A stretch of DNA of 64,000 nt, taken from assembly GCF_026343185.1 (NCBI RefSeq), contig NZ_JAPEMA010000003.1, positions 372,001 to 436,000 on the forward strand. The letters run 5' to 3'. The stretch's first letter is position 1; every line of letters begins with the position of its first letter. This document shows positions 55,723 to 63,577 of the stretch, piece after piece. Origin of the DNA: Streptomyces sp. NBC_00091 (GTDB lineage: Bacteria; Actinomycetota; Actinomycetes; Streptomycetales; Streptomycetaceae). The notes below the pieces were generated by a model that had not been told where the DNA came from, did not search any database, and saw only the letters and a list, made by a program, of their open reading frames with translations. A program made the position numbers and the translations under genes.

Positions 55723-56687
55723 CGTCCCGAGATCAGGGTGTGCACGGCGGTCTCCGCGTGCCGCCGGGCGAGGTGCAGGATGCGGGTGCCGGCTCCGCCC
55801 AGGGTCTGGCGTACGTGGTCGCGGGCCTGCGCGAGGTCCGCGCCGGGGCCGAGGACGGACTCGATGTCCTCCTCGCGGAGCAGGACCTGGTGGCTGGCGA
55901 CGGCGGTGACCCCGGTCTCGTCGGGGTCGACCGTCCACTCCCCGGTGTGCGCGGCCAGCAGCCGGGGGGTGCGGGTCTGCTTGAAGACGATCCGCCCGGC
56001 GTGCGGGAAGCAGACCCGGACCGACTCGCTGGTGTCGGTGCGGCCGTCGGCGGTGCGGGTGTCCATGCTCAGCAGCTGGACGCCCGACCGGTCCTCCACC
56101 ACGTCGGCCCGGGTGATCTCGGGCAGGTGCGCGGGCCAGTCACCGGCCCGGTAGAGGAAGTCGTAGACGAGTTCGGAGGGTCCGTGGACGCGTACGGAGT
56201 CCTCGAAGGCCAGCAGGAGGCCGTCGAGCTTCGCCCACAGTTCGGCGGTCTCCTTCAGCTGGTCCAGTTCGGCGCGGCTGTTGGTGTCGGTGGCCCGGGT
56301 GAGCCACTCCCCGCCGGCCGGGTCGTCGGCCCGGACCGAGAACCGGTGGAGCAGGGTCAGCCGCGAGCGGCCGGTGCCCAGCTCCTCGACGGCCCAGCGG
56401 CCGCCCATGGAGGTCGCCGGGGGCGCCGGCACCTCCTGGTGGAAGTCGATGGTCCGCTGCCGGGGGTCCAGGGAGCGCTGGGAGACCCAGGAAGTGACCG
56501 TCCCGTTGGCGGTGGCCCACATGCCGAACCGGTCCCGGGTCCCGTCGAAGTCCAGCCGCTCGACATGGACGCTCGGGGGGACGAACAGCGGCCACTGGGT
56601 CGTGTCCGCGATCAGCGCGTAGACCACCCCCGCGGGAGCCGCCACGTCCACCGTGTACGACGTGTGCTGCACACGCTCAACCGACAT
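55719..56687 (-). CDS. Didomain aromatase/cyclase (polyketide cyclase, SRPBCC fold)
   Basis: This 322-residue protein has two START/SRPBCC-like halves, about 1-150 and 155-322. The first begins VDVAAPAGVVYALIADTTQWP and the second repeats the pattern as VHGPSELVYDFLYRAGDWP. Didomain enzymes of this type (ActVII, Gris ORF4) catalyse first-ring C7-C12 cyclisation and aromatisation of C9-reduced polyketides made by type II synthases. That would call for a partner ketoreductase, not seen here. ATG 56687 has GAGAGG nine bases upstream. It is followed by the condensation-like gene with an ATGA overlap. A strong hairpin lies between it and the upstream ligase gene, so it probably starts its own transcript. 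The family assignment is firm. Confidence 0.93.
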   Translation of the reverse strand: MSVERVQHTSYTVDVAAPAGVVYALIADTTQWPLFVPPSVHVERLDFDGTRDRFGMWATANGTVTSWVSQRSLDPRQRTIDFHQEVPAPPATSMGGRWAVEELGTGRSRLTLLHRFSVRADDPAGGEWLTRATDTNSRAELDQLKETAELWAKLDGLLLAFEDSVRVHGPSELVYDFLYRAGDWPAHLPEITRADVVEDRSGVQLLSMDTRTADGRTDTSESVRVCFPHAGRIVFKQTRTPRLLAAHTGEWTVDPDETGVTAVASHQVLLREEDIESVLGPGADLAQARDHVRQTLGGAGTRILHLARRHAETAVHTLISGR

Positions 56688-56811
56688 CGGCTCACACCTC
56701 TCTCAACCTCGACCACGACCTTCGCGGGCGGCGGCGGAGGTCCGCTCGAAGGGCCCTGGACCCCGGCTGCACCGGCCGTCCACGGGCTCTCGGGAGGGGT
56801 GGGCCGGCTTG

Positions 56812-56860
56812 GGGGGTGTCCGGCGGATCAGGGCCGGGCCCGGGTCCGCCGGACACCCCC
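56812..56860 (-). terminator. Strong hairpin at the end of acyl-CoA ligase 2
   Basis: Perfect 16-bp arms (56812-56827 and 56845-56860), reading GGGGGTGTCCGGCGGA on the plus strand, enclose a 17-base GC-rich loop. The right arm ends within the ligase stop codon (TAG complement, 56860-56862). This is a likely terminator for the ligase transcript; it has no U-tract, as is common in actinomycetes. Confidence 0.75.
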
Positions 56861-58470
56861 TAGACGGCGGCCTCGGCCGCCGCCCGCCGGCGCAGGTCGC
56901 GGCGCAGCGAGCGGCGCTCCGGCTTGCCCGTGGGGCTGCGCGGGACGGCGTCGAGGACCTCGACCCGGCGGATCTGCTCGTGCGGTGCGAGCTGGGCGTT
57001 GGCTTCCTCGACGATCGAGTCGAGTACGTCGAGCAGCCCCGGGGCGGTCGGGTGGGCGAGGACGATGCCGAGCCAGACGACGGCCCCGTGGACGGGGTCG
57101 GGCCAGCCGACGACGACGCAGTCGCCGACCCGGGGGTCGGCGGCGAGGACGGCTTCGACGGCGGTGGGCGAGACGAGTTCGCTGTCGTACGAGAAGACGT
57201 CGTCGAGGCGGTCGGCGAGGAAGAGTTCCCCGTCCGGGCCGAGCCGGCCGGCGTCCCCGGTGGAGAACCAGCCCTCGGCGTCGGCCGGGGGGCCGCTCTC
57301 GCCGAGGTAGCCGGCCATCAGCTGGGGTCCGCGCACCTGTACCTCGCCGGTCTCGGCCGGGCCCAGCGGGGTACCGGTCAGCGGATCCACGATGCGGCAT
57401 TCGGTGCCGGGCACGGGCGCGCCGACGGTGCCGCTGCCGGTCGCGGCGTCGGGTCTCTGGGAGTGGGTGAGGGGGGAGAGTTCGGCCATTCCGTAGCCCT
57501 GGAGCACGGGTACGCCGAGCCGCCCGGCCAGCAGCCGGGCGTCGGCGGGGGCGAGCGCGCTGCCGCCTGAGAGGACGACGGTGAGCCGGCCGGGCCGGCC
57601 GGGGACGGGGTCCGGCAGGTCCGCGCCGCCCGGCCCCTCGGCGAAGCGGATGTCGGCGGCGAGCTGGTGCAGGCGGGCGGGCAGTGTGTAGAAGTGGGTG
57701 GCTCCGGTGCGGTCGGCCAGGTCGAGTGCGGCGGCCGGGCGGGGGCAGGCGCACAGCACCTGGCAGGCGCCCGCGTAGACGGCCGAGTTGAGGTGCATCG
57801 GCTGGTAGAGCGGCAGGTTGTTCAGGGTCACCGAGTCCGCGTCGAGCCGGTGGGCGGCCGCGGTCTGCACCGCGTTGGCGACGAGGTTGCGGTGGGTCAG
57901 GCGCACCCCCTTGGGCCGGCCGGTGGTGCCCGTCGTGAACTGCACGCAGGCTTCGGTGTCCGGGTCGAAGGGGGCGGGCGCGCCGGGAGCGAAGGGCGGT
58001 GCGCCGTCCAGGGCGACGGACAGCGGCAGGGCGTCGGAGGGCACGATCCCGTCGGGTGCGTCGGTGACGACGACCGCGCGCAGCAGGGGCAGCCGGTCCG
58101 CCATCTTGACGAGCTGTTCGGCGGTGGCGGTGGGTACGAAGGCGATCTCGACGCCGGCGTCCTCGCACACGTGGCGCAGGCCCGCCGCCCGGATCAGCGG
58201 GTTGAGCAGGACGACGGTGCTGCCGCCGCGCAGGGTGCCGTAGTAGGCGGCGGCGAAGTCCGCGTCGAGGGTGTTCGCGACGCCGACGCGGGCCCCGCGC
58301 CGGCCCAGGGTGTGCTCCACGTAGGCGGCGAAGCGGTCGGCGCGGGCGTCGAGTTCGGCGAAGGTCCGCAGGCCGTGGGCGCTGCGGACCGCGCAGGCGG
58401 CGGGGTCGCGTACCGCGGCCCGGCGCAGCAGCCCGTCGAGCGGCAGTTCCGGGTATCTGAAGATCGGCAC
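56860..58470 (-). CDS. Acyl-CoA ligase 2 (ANL superfamily)
   Basis: This 536-residue adenylate-forming enzyme is a paralog of the ligase at 52099-53712, with the same motifs: FTTGTTGRPKGVRL, QGYGMAELSP, GWFSTGDAG and SPTGKPERR with the catalytic Lys. GTG 58470 has AGGAGG eight bases upstream, and longer frames upstream have no ribosome site. It is divergent from the crotonyl-CoA carboxylase/reductase gene and ends in a strong hairpin. Two similar ligases in one locus suggest two acids to activate, or one loading and one tailoring step. The substrate cannot be read from sequence; its company with KS/CLF and aromatase suggests an aromatic polyketide or its starter. Confidence 0.93.
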   Translation of the reverse strand: MPIFRYPELPLDGLLRRAAVRDPAACAVRSAHGLRTFAELDARADRFAAYVEHTLGRRGARVGVANTLDADFAAAYYGTLRGGSTVVLLNPLIRAAGLRHVCEDAGVEIAFVPTATAEQLVKMADRLPLLRAVVVTDAPDGIVPSDALPLSVALDGAPPFAPGAPAPFDPDTEACVQFTTGTTGRPKGVRLTHRNLVANAVQTAAAHRLDADSVTLNNLPLYQPMHLNSAVYAGACQVLCACPRPAAALDLADRTGATHFYTLPARLHQLAADIRFAEGPGGADLPDPVPGRPGRLTVVLSGGSALAPADARLLAGRLGVPVLQGYGMAELSPLTHSQRPDAATGSGTVGAPVPGTECRIVDPLTGTPLGPAETGEVQVRGPQLMAGYLGESGPPADAEGWFSTGDAGRLGPDGELFLADRLDDVFSYDSELVSPTAVEAVLAADPRVGDCVVVGWPDPVHGAVVWLGIVLAHPTAPGLLDVLDSIVEEANAQLAPHEQIRRVEVLDAVPRSPTGKPERRSLRRDLRRRAAAEAAV

Positions 58471-58687
58471 GGCACTGTCCTCCTGATGGGGCTGATCCCG
58501 CCGTATCACGGTCCTCACCTCCGGTTGAGGCGGCTTGGAAGAGCACTGGATCCGGCCACGGCGATGCAGTGTCGACCGCCCTTCCAGTGGCCCTCGATCC
58601 CCCGCCGCCACCCTCTCGGCACGCGCGCACAGGGCACCCCCGGAGCCCCGCCCCACCTCTCCAACCGCTCATCGCAAGGGATTTCAC
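58471..58687. promoter_or_regulatory. Divergent promoter region, ligase 2 / ccr
   Basis: This 217-bp gap separates divergent genes and must hold both promoters. I see no convincing -10/-35 pair, operator palindrome or riboswitch. The stretch is C-rich on the plus strand toward the ccr start. Confidence 0.4.
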
Positions 58688-60025
58688 GTGGACGAGATCG
58701 TCAAGGCCCTGCTCTCCGAGGACGCCGCGCCGGCCGACTTCGCGGCGCTCGCCCTGCCCGAGTCGTACCGGGGCAACGTGGTGCTCCGCGACGAGACGGG
58801 CATGTTCGAGGGGATCCCCTCGGCGGAGAAGGACCCGCGCAAGTCCCTGCACCTCCAGCACGTGCCGACGCCGGAGCCCGGCCCGGGCGAGGCTCTGGTC
58901 GCGGTGATGGCGAGCGCCATCAACTACAACACCGTCTGGAGCTCGATCTTCGAGCCGCTGGCGACCTTCGGCTTCCTGGAGCGCTACGGCCGCCTGTCGG
59001 AGCTCACCAAGCGCCACGACCTCCCGTACCACGTACTGGGTTCGGACCTGTCGGGCGTGGTGCTGCGCACCGGCCCCGGGGTGAACCGCTGGAAGGCCGG
59101 GGACCGGGTCGTCGCGCACTGCCTGTCCGTGGAGCTGGAGTCGGCCGAGGGGCACGGCGACACGATGCTCGACCCGGAGCAGCGCATCTGGGGCTTCGAG
59201 ACCAACTTCGGCGGCCTGGCGGAGCTCGCACTGGTGAAGTCGAACCAGCTGATGCCCAAGCCCGAGCACCTGACCTGGGAGGAGGCCGCCTCCCCCGGTC
59301 TGGTCAACTCCACGGCCTACCGCCAGCTGGTCTCGCGCAACGGCGCCGGCATGAAGCAGGGCGACAACGTCCTGATCTGGGGCGCCAGCGGCGGCCTCGG
59401 CTCGTACGCCACCCAGCTGGCGCTGGCCGGTGGGGCCAACCCGATCTGTGTGGTCTCCAGCCCGGAGAAGGCCGACATCTGCCGCTCCATGGGCGCGGAG
59501 GCGGTCATCGACCGCAACGCCGAGGGCTACAAGTTCTGGAAGGACGAGCACACGCAGGACCCGCGCGAGTGGAAGCGCTTCGGCAAGCGGATCCGCGAGC
59601 TGACCGGCGGCGAGGACGTGGACATCGTCTTCGAGCACCCGGGCCGCGAGACCTTCGGCGCGAGCGTCTACGTCACCCGCAAGGGCGGCACGATCGTCAC
59701 CTGCGCCTCCACCTCCGGCTTCATGCACGAGTACGACAACCGCTACCTGTGGATGTCACTCAAGCGGATCATCGGCTCGCACTTCGCGAACTACCGCGAG
59801 GCCTGGGAGGCCAACCGCCTCGTCGCGAAGGGCAAGATCCACCCCACCCTGTCGAAGGTCTACTCCCTCGAGGAGACCGGCCAGGCGGCGTACGACGTGC
59901 ACCGCAACCTCCACCAGGGCAAGGTCGGCGTCCTCGCGCTGGCCCCCGAGGAGGGCCTGGGCGTACGCGACCACGAGCTGCGCGCCAGGCACCTCGATGC
60001 GATCAACCGCTTCCGCGCGCACTGA
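58688..60025 (+). CDS. ccr: Crotonyl-CoA carboxylase/reductase
   Basis: This 445-residue enzyme reductively carboxylates crotonyl-CoA with NADPH and CO2 to ethylmalonyl-CoA. The four CO2-site residues known from Kitasatospora Ccr are present at the same numbers: Asn81 (INYNTVW), Phe170-Glu171 (WGFETNFGG) and His365 (GSHFANYREAW). This marks a true carboxylase rather than a simple reductase. GTG 58688 has AAGGGA seven bases upstream. It is the only gene of its strand between two leftward aromatic-type blocks and ends at a long inverted repeat. The clear user is the module 5 AT, whose TAGH motif calls for ethylmalonyl-CoA. This ties the right half of the window to the macrolide PKS. A second use, a butyryl-type starter for the type II system, is possible. 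Confidence 0.97.
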   Translation: MDEIVKALLSEDAAPADFAALALPESYRGNVVLRDETGMFEGIPSAEKDPRKSLHLQHVPTPEPGPGEALVAVMASAINYNTVWSSIFEPLATFGFLERYGRLSELTKRHDLPYHVLGSDLSGVVLRTGPGVNRWKAGDRVVAHCLSVELESAEGHGDTMLDPEQRIWGFETNFGGLAELALVKSNQLMPKPEHLTWEEAASPGLVNSTAYRQLVSRNGAGMKQGDNVLIWGASGGLGSYATQLALAGGANPICVVSSPEKADICRSMGAEAVIDRNAEGYKFWKDEHTQDPREWKRFGKRIRELTGGEDVDIVFEHPGRETFGASVYVTRKGGTIVTCASTSGFMHEYDNRYLWMSLKRIIGSHFANYREAWEANRLVAKGKIHPTLSKVYSLEETGQAAYDVHRNLHQGKVGVLALAPEEGLGVRDHELRARHLDAINRFRAH

Positions 60026-60065
60026 GCGCGGCCCGGGCGACCGTTGACGGCGTTAACGGCGTTAA

Positions 60066-60111
60066 CGCGGCGGACCGTTAACGCCGTTAACGCCGTTAAC
60101 GGTCCGCCGCG
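60066..60111. terminator. Bidirectional terminator-like inverted repeat between convergent genes
   Basis: CGCGGCGGACCGTTAACG and its exact complement form an 18-bp stem around a 10-base loop, between the ccr stop (60025) and the stop of the convergent gene (60118). The GTTAACGCC/GTTAACGGC nonamer recurs on both sides, from about 60044 to 60100, so alternative pairings are possible. It most likely ends transcription from both sides. Confidence 0.75.
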
Positions 60112-60117
60112 CTCCGT

Positions 60118-61032
60118 TCAGGCCGAGCAGGCGGGCAGGCCGCCGTGGAAGGCGACCATCTCGCAGAACATCCCCTCGATGTCGAGCGGGTGCCCCGGCG
60201 GCGCGCCCGCCGCCTCGGCGTAGGCGCGGTGCAGGTTGGGGACCAGGCGCTCGCTGTCGAGGAGTCCCGCGAAGGGCCCGAGATCGGCCTCGTGCGCGGT
60301 CTCCAGCGGGGTCAGCCCGGCCGCGATCCCCTCGGCGGCCAGCCGCTGTACGTGGCGCAGGTAGCCGGCGGTGGTGTCGAGGAGTTCGGGGCCGCCGACC
60401 GGGCCGTGCCCGGCGACGACGGTCGTCGGGCCGAGGGCGCGCAGCTCCTCGATGACCGCGAGCGAGCCGGAGACCGAGCCGCTCAGGCAGAACGGCGTGG
60501 CGCCGGACATCACGATGTCCCCGGTGAACAGGACCCGCTGGGCGGGCAGCCACACCACGGTGTCGTTGGTGGTGTGGGCGGTGCCCAGGTGCAGCAGCTC
60601 CACCCGGACCTCCCCCGCCCGGAGGGGGAGCGCGTCGCGGAAGGTCAGCCCGGGCAGCTCCACGCGGACCTCGCCCCAGGGGACGTCGGGCCACAGGCCG
60701 GTCAGGTGCAGCCCGGCCAGCTCCATCTCGGCCCGGGTCCCCTCGTGCGCGACGATCACCGCCCGGTCGGCGAAGAACCGGTTGCCGAAGGTGTGGTCGC
60801 CGTGCGCGTGGGTGTTGACCACGAAGCGCGGGGCGTGCGGGGTGACCCGGGAGACGGCATCCTTCAGCGCCCTCGCGCGGGCCTCGGTGGCGGCCGTGTC
60901 GATCAGCACGGGCCGGTCGCCCGCACTGATGAGGCCCGCGTTGTTGAGGCACCATCCGCCGTCCGGCTGGACGTACGCGTGGACGTGCTCGGCCACCTCC
61001 CGCAGCAGCGGCGCGCCGGTGCTGCCGGTCAC
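60118..61032 (-). CDS. Metallo-beta-lactamase-fold hydrolase/cyclase
   Basis: This 304-residue protein has the zinc motif NTHAHGDHTFGN (HxHxDH), then GTAHTTNDTVVW, FTGDIVM and GHGPVGG, the usual metal ligands of the MBL fold. In type II polyketide clusters such proteins act as thioesterases releasing the chain or as cyclases. Elsewhere they are lactonases or lactamases. The GTG start overlaps the KS-beta stop (GTGA), so it is translated with the minimal PKS genes and most likely works on their product. It has no signal peptide, so it acts in the cytoplasm. A role in hydrolysing the aromatic polyketide from its carrier, ahead of CoA activation by the nearby ligases, is my inference. Confidence 0.88.
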   Translation of the reverse strand: MTGSTGAPLLREVAEHVHAYVQPDGGWCLNNAGLISAGDRPVLIDTAATEARARALKDAVSRVTPHAPRFVVNTHAHGDHTFGNRFFADRAVIVAHEGTRAEMELAGLHLTGLWPDVPWGEVRVELPGLTFRDALPLRAGEVRVELLHLGTAHTTNDTVVWLPAQRVLFTGDIVMSGATPFCLSGSVSGSLAVIEELRALGPTTVVAGHGPVGGPELLDTTAGYLRHVQRLAAEGIAAGLTPLETAHEADLGPFAGLLDSERLVPNLHRAYAEAAGAPPGHPLDIEGMFCEMVAFHGGLPACSA

Positions 61033-62309
61033 CGTCCCCGGACCACCATGGCCGCGTTGAAGCCGCCCCGGCCGCGCGCCAGGACCAGGGCGATGTGCAG
61101 CCGCTCGGGCTTCCGGATCTCGGTCACCAGGTCGATCGGGCAGTCCTCGGCGGGCGGGCCGGTGTTGACGGTCGGCGGGATCACCCCGTCCCGCAGGGAG
61201 AGCAGGGCGGCGGCCAGGTCGAGGGAGGCGCCGCCCGCGGCGAGCCGGCCCGTCATGGTCTTGGGGGCGGTCACGGGGACCGCGTACTCCCCGAACAGGT
61301 CGGCGATGGCCCGGGCCTCGGCGCGGTCGGCCTCGCGGCGGCCGGCCGCGTCGGCGAAGACCACGTCGACGTCGGCGGGGGCGATCCCGGCCTCACGCAG
61401 GGCCAGCGCGGCGGCGTCGCCCAGGCGCGGGGCGCCGCCGGAGCCGGGCGGCGGGTCGAAGGTGGCGGCGTACCCGGCGACGGATCCGTAGGCCTCGGCG
61501 CCCCGCTCGCGGGCGGCGGCCGCGTCCTCGAGGACGAGCAGCGCGCCGCCCTCGCCGACGACGTGCCCGCCGGCCTCGGCGGAGAAGGGCAGGAAGGCGC
61601 GGTCGGGGTCCTCGCCGGTGCTCAGCTCGCCGCCGGCCAGGTGGGCGGCCCAGCCCCAGGGGCAGAGCGAGGAGTCCATGCCGCCGGTGACGACCAGCCG
61701 GATGCCCTTGCGGAGCTGGCGGCGGGCCTGGGCCACCGCGTCGAGCCCGCCGGCCTGCTCGCTGACCAGGACGCTGTTGGGGCCGCGCATCCCGTTCCTG
61801 ATGGAGATCTGGCCGCTGTTGACGGCGTAGAACCAGGCGAAGGACTGGTACGCGCTGACGTACTGGCCGCCCTTGCTCCACAGGGCCTCCAGCTCGCGCT
61901 GGCCGAACTCGTAGCCGCCCGCGGAGCTGGCGGTGATCACGCCGGCCGCGTAGTCGGGCAGCTGGGCCGGGTCCACGTCCGCGTCGGCGAGGGCCTCGTC
62001 GGCCGCGGTGAGGGCGAGCCGGGTCACGTGGTCGGTCTGCGGCAGCAGCCGGCCGGGCAGGTGGTCCGCGGCGCGGAAGCCCGGGACCTCGCCGGCGAGG
62101 CGGGCCGGGTACTGGTCCGCCTCGAAGCGGGTGAGGGGGCCGATGCCGTTCTCGCCGCGCAGGACCGCGCTCCACCAGGCCTCGGTGCCCAGGCCGTTCG
62201 GGGCGGCGACGCCGATCCCGGTGACGACCGGGTCGGCGAAGGCGGCGGCGGCCACGGTGTCCGACAGAGCGGGGGCGGTGCTGGTGGCGGTGTCCATGGC
62301 GGTGGTCAT
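61029..62309 (-). CDS. Type II PKS chain length factor (KS-beta)
   Basis: This 426-residue ketosynthase-like protein has Gln185 where KS enzymes carry Cys ([12 protein letters not shown]), the hallmark of chain length factors. It should pair with the KS-alpha encoded just upstream to decarboxylate malonyl-ACP and set chain length. ATG 62309 overlaps the KS-alpha stop (ATGA), which favours equal synthesis of both subunits. A short N-terminal extension rich in Thr and Ala (about 20 residues) precedes the fold. I cannot read chain length from the gating residues by eye. The next gene is an MBL-fold protein and not the usual ACP. Confidence 0.95.
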   Translation of the reverse strand: MTTAMDTATSTAPALSDTVAAAAFADPVVTGIGVAAPNGLGTEAWWSAVLRGENGIGPLTRFEADQYPARLAGEVPGFRAADHLPGRLLPQTDHVTRLALTAADEALADADVDPAQLPDYAAGVITASSAGGYEFGQRELEALWSKGGQYVSAYQSFAWFYAVNSGQISIRNGMRGPNSVLVSEQAGGLDAVAQARRQLRKGIRLVVTGGMDSSLCPWGWAAHLAGGELSTGEDPDRAFLPFSAEAGGHVVGEGGALLVLEDAAAARERGAEAYGSVAGYAATFDPPPGSGGAPRLGDAAALALREAGIAPADVDVVFADAAGRREADRAEARAIADLFGEYAVPVTAPKTMTGRLAAGGASLDLAAALLSLRDGVIPPTVNTGPPAEDCPIDLVTEIRKPERLHIALVLARGRGGFNAAMVVRGR

Positions 62310-63577
62310 GCGGCATCTCCCAGACGCGGGCGGGTCAGGATCATGGCGCTCTGGAAGCCCCCGAAACCGCTGCCGACGCTGAGCACGGTGTCGGTGCGGT
62401 GCTCCCGGGCGGTCAGCGGGATGTAGTCCAGGTCGCAGCTCGGGTCGGGGTTGCGCAGGTTGGCGGTCGGGGGGACCGTGTTGTGCTCGATGGCCAGCGC
62501 GCTGGCGGCCACCTCCAGGGAGCCGATCGCGCCCAGGGAGTGTCCGATCATCGACTTGATGGAGCTGACCGGGACCTCGTACGCGCGCTGTCCGAGGCTG
62601 CGCTTGAAGGCGGCGGTCTCGTGCCGGTCGTTCTGCTTGGTGCCGGAGCCGTGGGCGTTGACGTAGTCGACGGCGCCGGCGTCGAGGCGGGCCTCGTCGA
62701 GGGCGACGGTGATGGCCTCCGCCATCTCGCGGCCCTCGGCGCGCAGACCCGTCATGTGGTAGGCGTTGCCGCGGCTGGCGAAGCCGGCGATCTCCGCGTA
62801 CACGTGGGCCCCGCGCCGGCGGGCGCTCTCCAGCTCCTCGAGGACGAGGACGGCCGAGCCCTCGCCGAGGACGAACCCGTTGCGGGTGGCGTCGAAGGGC
62901 CGGGAGGCGGTCTCCGGGTCCTCGTTGCTGGGCGAGGTGGCCTTGATGGCGTCGAAGCAGGCGACGGTGATGGGCGAGATGGGGGCCTCGGTGGCCCCGG
63001 TGACCATCACGTCGGCGCTGCCCTCGCGGATCAGCTCCACGGCGTGGCCGATGGAGTCCAGCCCCGAGGTGCAGCCGGTGGAGACCATGGAGACGGGCCC
63101 CTGCGCCCCGACGCGCCAGGCCACCTCGGCCGCCATCGAGCTGGGCACGAAGTAGTCGAACAGGTGGGGCACGGCGAGGGTGTGGTCGACCTGCCAGGTG
63201 GAGCCGCCCCTGCTCACCGCGTTGTACTCGGTGTCCAGGCCGGTGGTGCAGCCCACCGCGCTGCCGAGGGTGACACCCGTACGCGTCGGGTCCAGGGCCG
63301 CGGTGTCGAGCCCGCTGTCGCGCATCGCCTCGCCGGCGCTGACCAGCGCGAACTGGGCGGCCCGGTCCAGGCGTGCCACGTCCTCGGGGGTGAACCCGTG
63401 GGCGAGCGGGTCGAAGTCGACCTCGGCCGCGATGCGGGAGCGGAAGCCCGATGCGTCGAAGAGGCTGATGGCGCGGGTCGCGGTCCGGCCGGAGGTGAGC
63501 CGGGCCCAGTACTCCTTGGTGCCCACTCCCCCGGGTGCGACCACGCCGATTCCGGTGATGACGACGCGTCGGCTCAT
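62306..63577 (-). CDS. Type II PKS ketosynthase alpha
   Basis: This 423-residue enzyme is a classical aromatic KS-alpha close to ActI-ORF1. It has active-site Cys169 in [25 protein letters not shown] with a catalytic His, and [12 protein letters not shown] with the second. It elongates malonyl units with the KS-beta partner into a poly-beta-ketone chain. ATG 63577 overlaps the stop of the aminotransferase gene (ATGA). Its likeness to aromatic rather than polyene-forming type II KSs agrees with the didomain aromatase in the window. No type II ACP or ketoreductase is present here; they may be beyond the right edge. Confidence 0.97.
   Translation of the reverse strand: MSRRVVITGIGVVAPGGVGTKEYWARLTSGRTATRAISLFDASGFRSRIAAEVDFDPLAHGFTPEDVARLDRAAQFALVSAGEAMRDSGLDTAALDPTRTGVTLGSAVGCTTGLDTEYNAVSRGGSTWQVDHTLAVPHLFDYFVPSSMAAEVAWRVGAQGPVSMVSTGCTSGLDSIGHAVELIREGSADVMVTGATEAPISPITVACFDAIKATSPSNEDPETASRPFDATRNGFVLGEGSAVLVLEELESARRRGAHVYAEIAGFASRGNAYHMTGLRAEGREMAEAITVALDEARLDAGAVDYVNAHGSGTKQNDRHETAAFKRSLGQRAYEVPVSSIKSMIGHSLGAIGSLEVAASALAIEHNTVPPTANLRNPDPSCDLDYIPLTAREHRTDTVLSVGSGFGGFQSAMILTRPRLGDAA

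Noticed and set aside
61029..63577. Polyene-forming (highly reducing) type II system, as for asukamycin-type chains
   Set aside because: KS-alpha closely follows the aromatic ActI-type pattern, a didomain aromatase is present, and no type II ketoreductase or dehydratase is seen.
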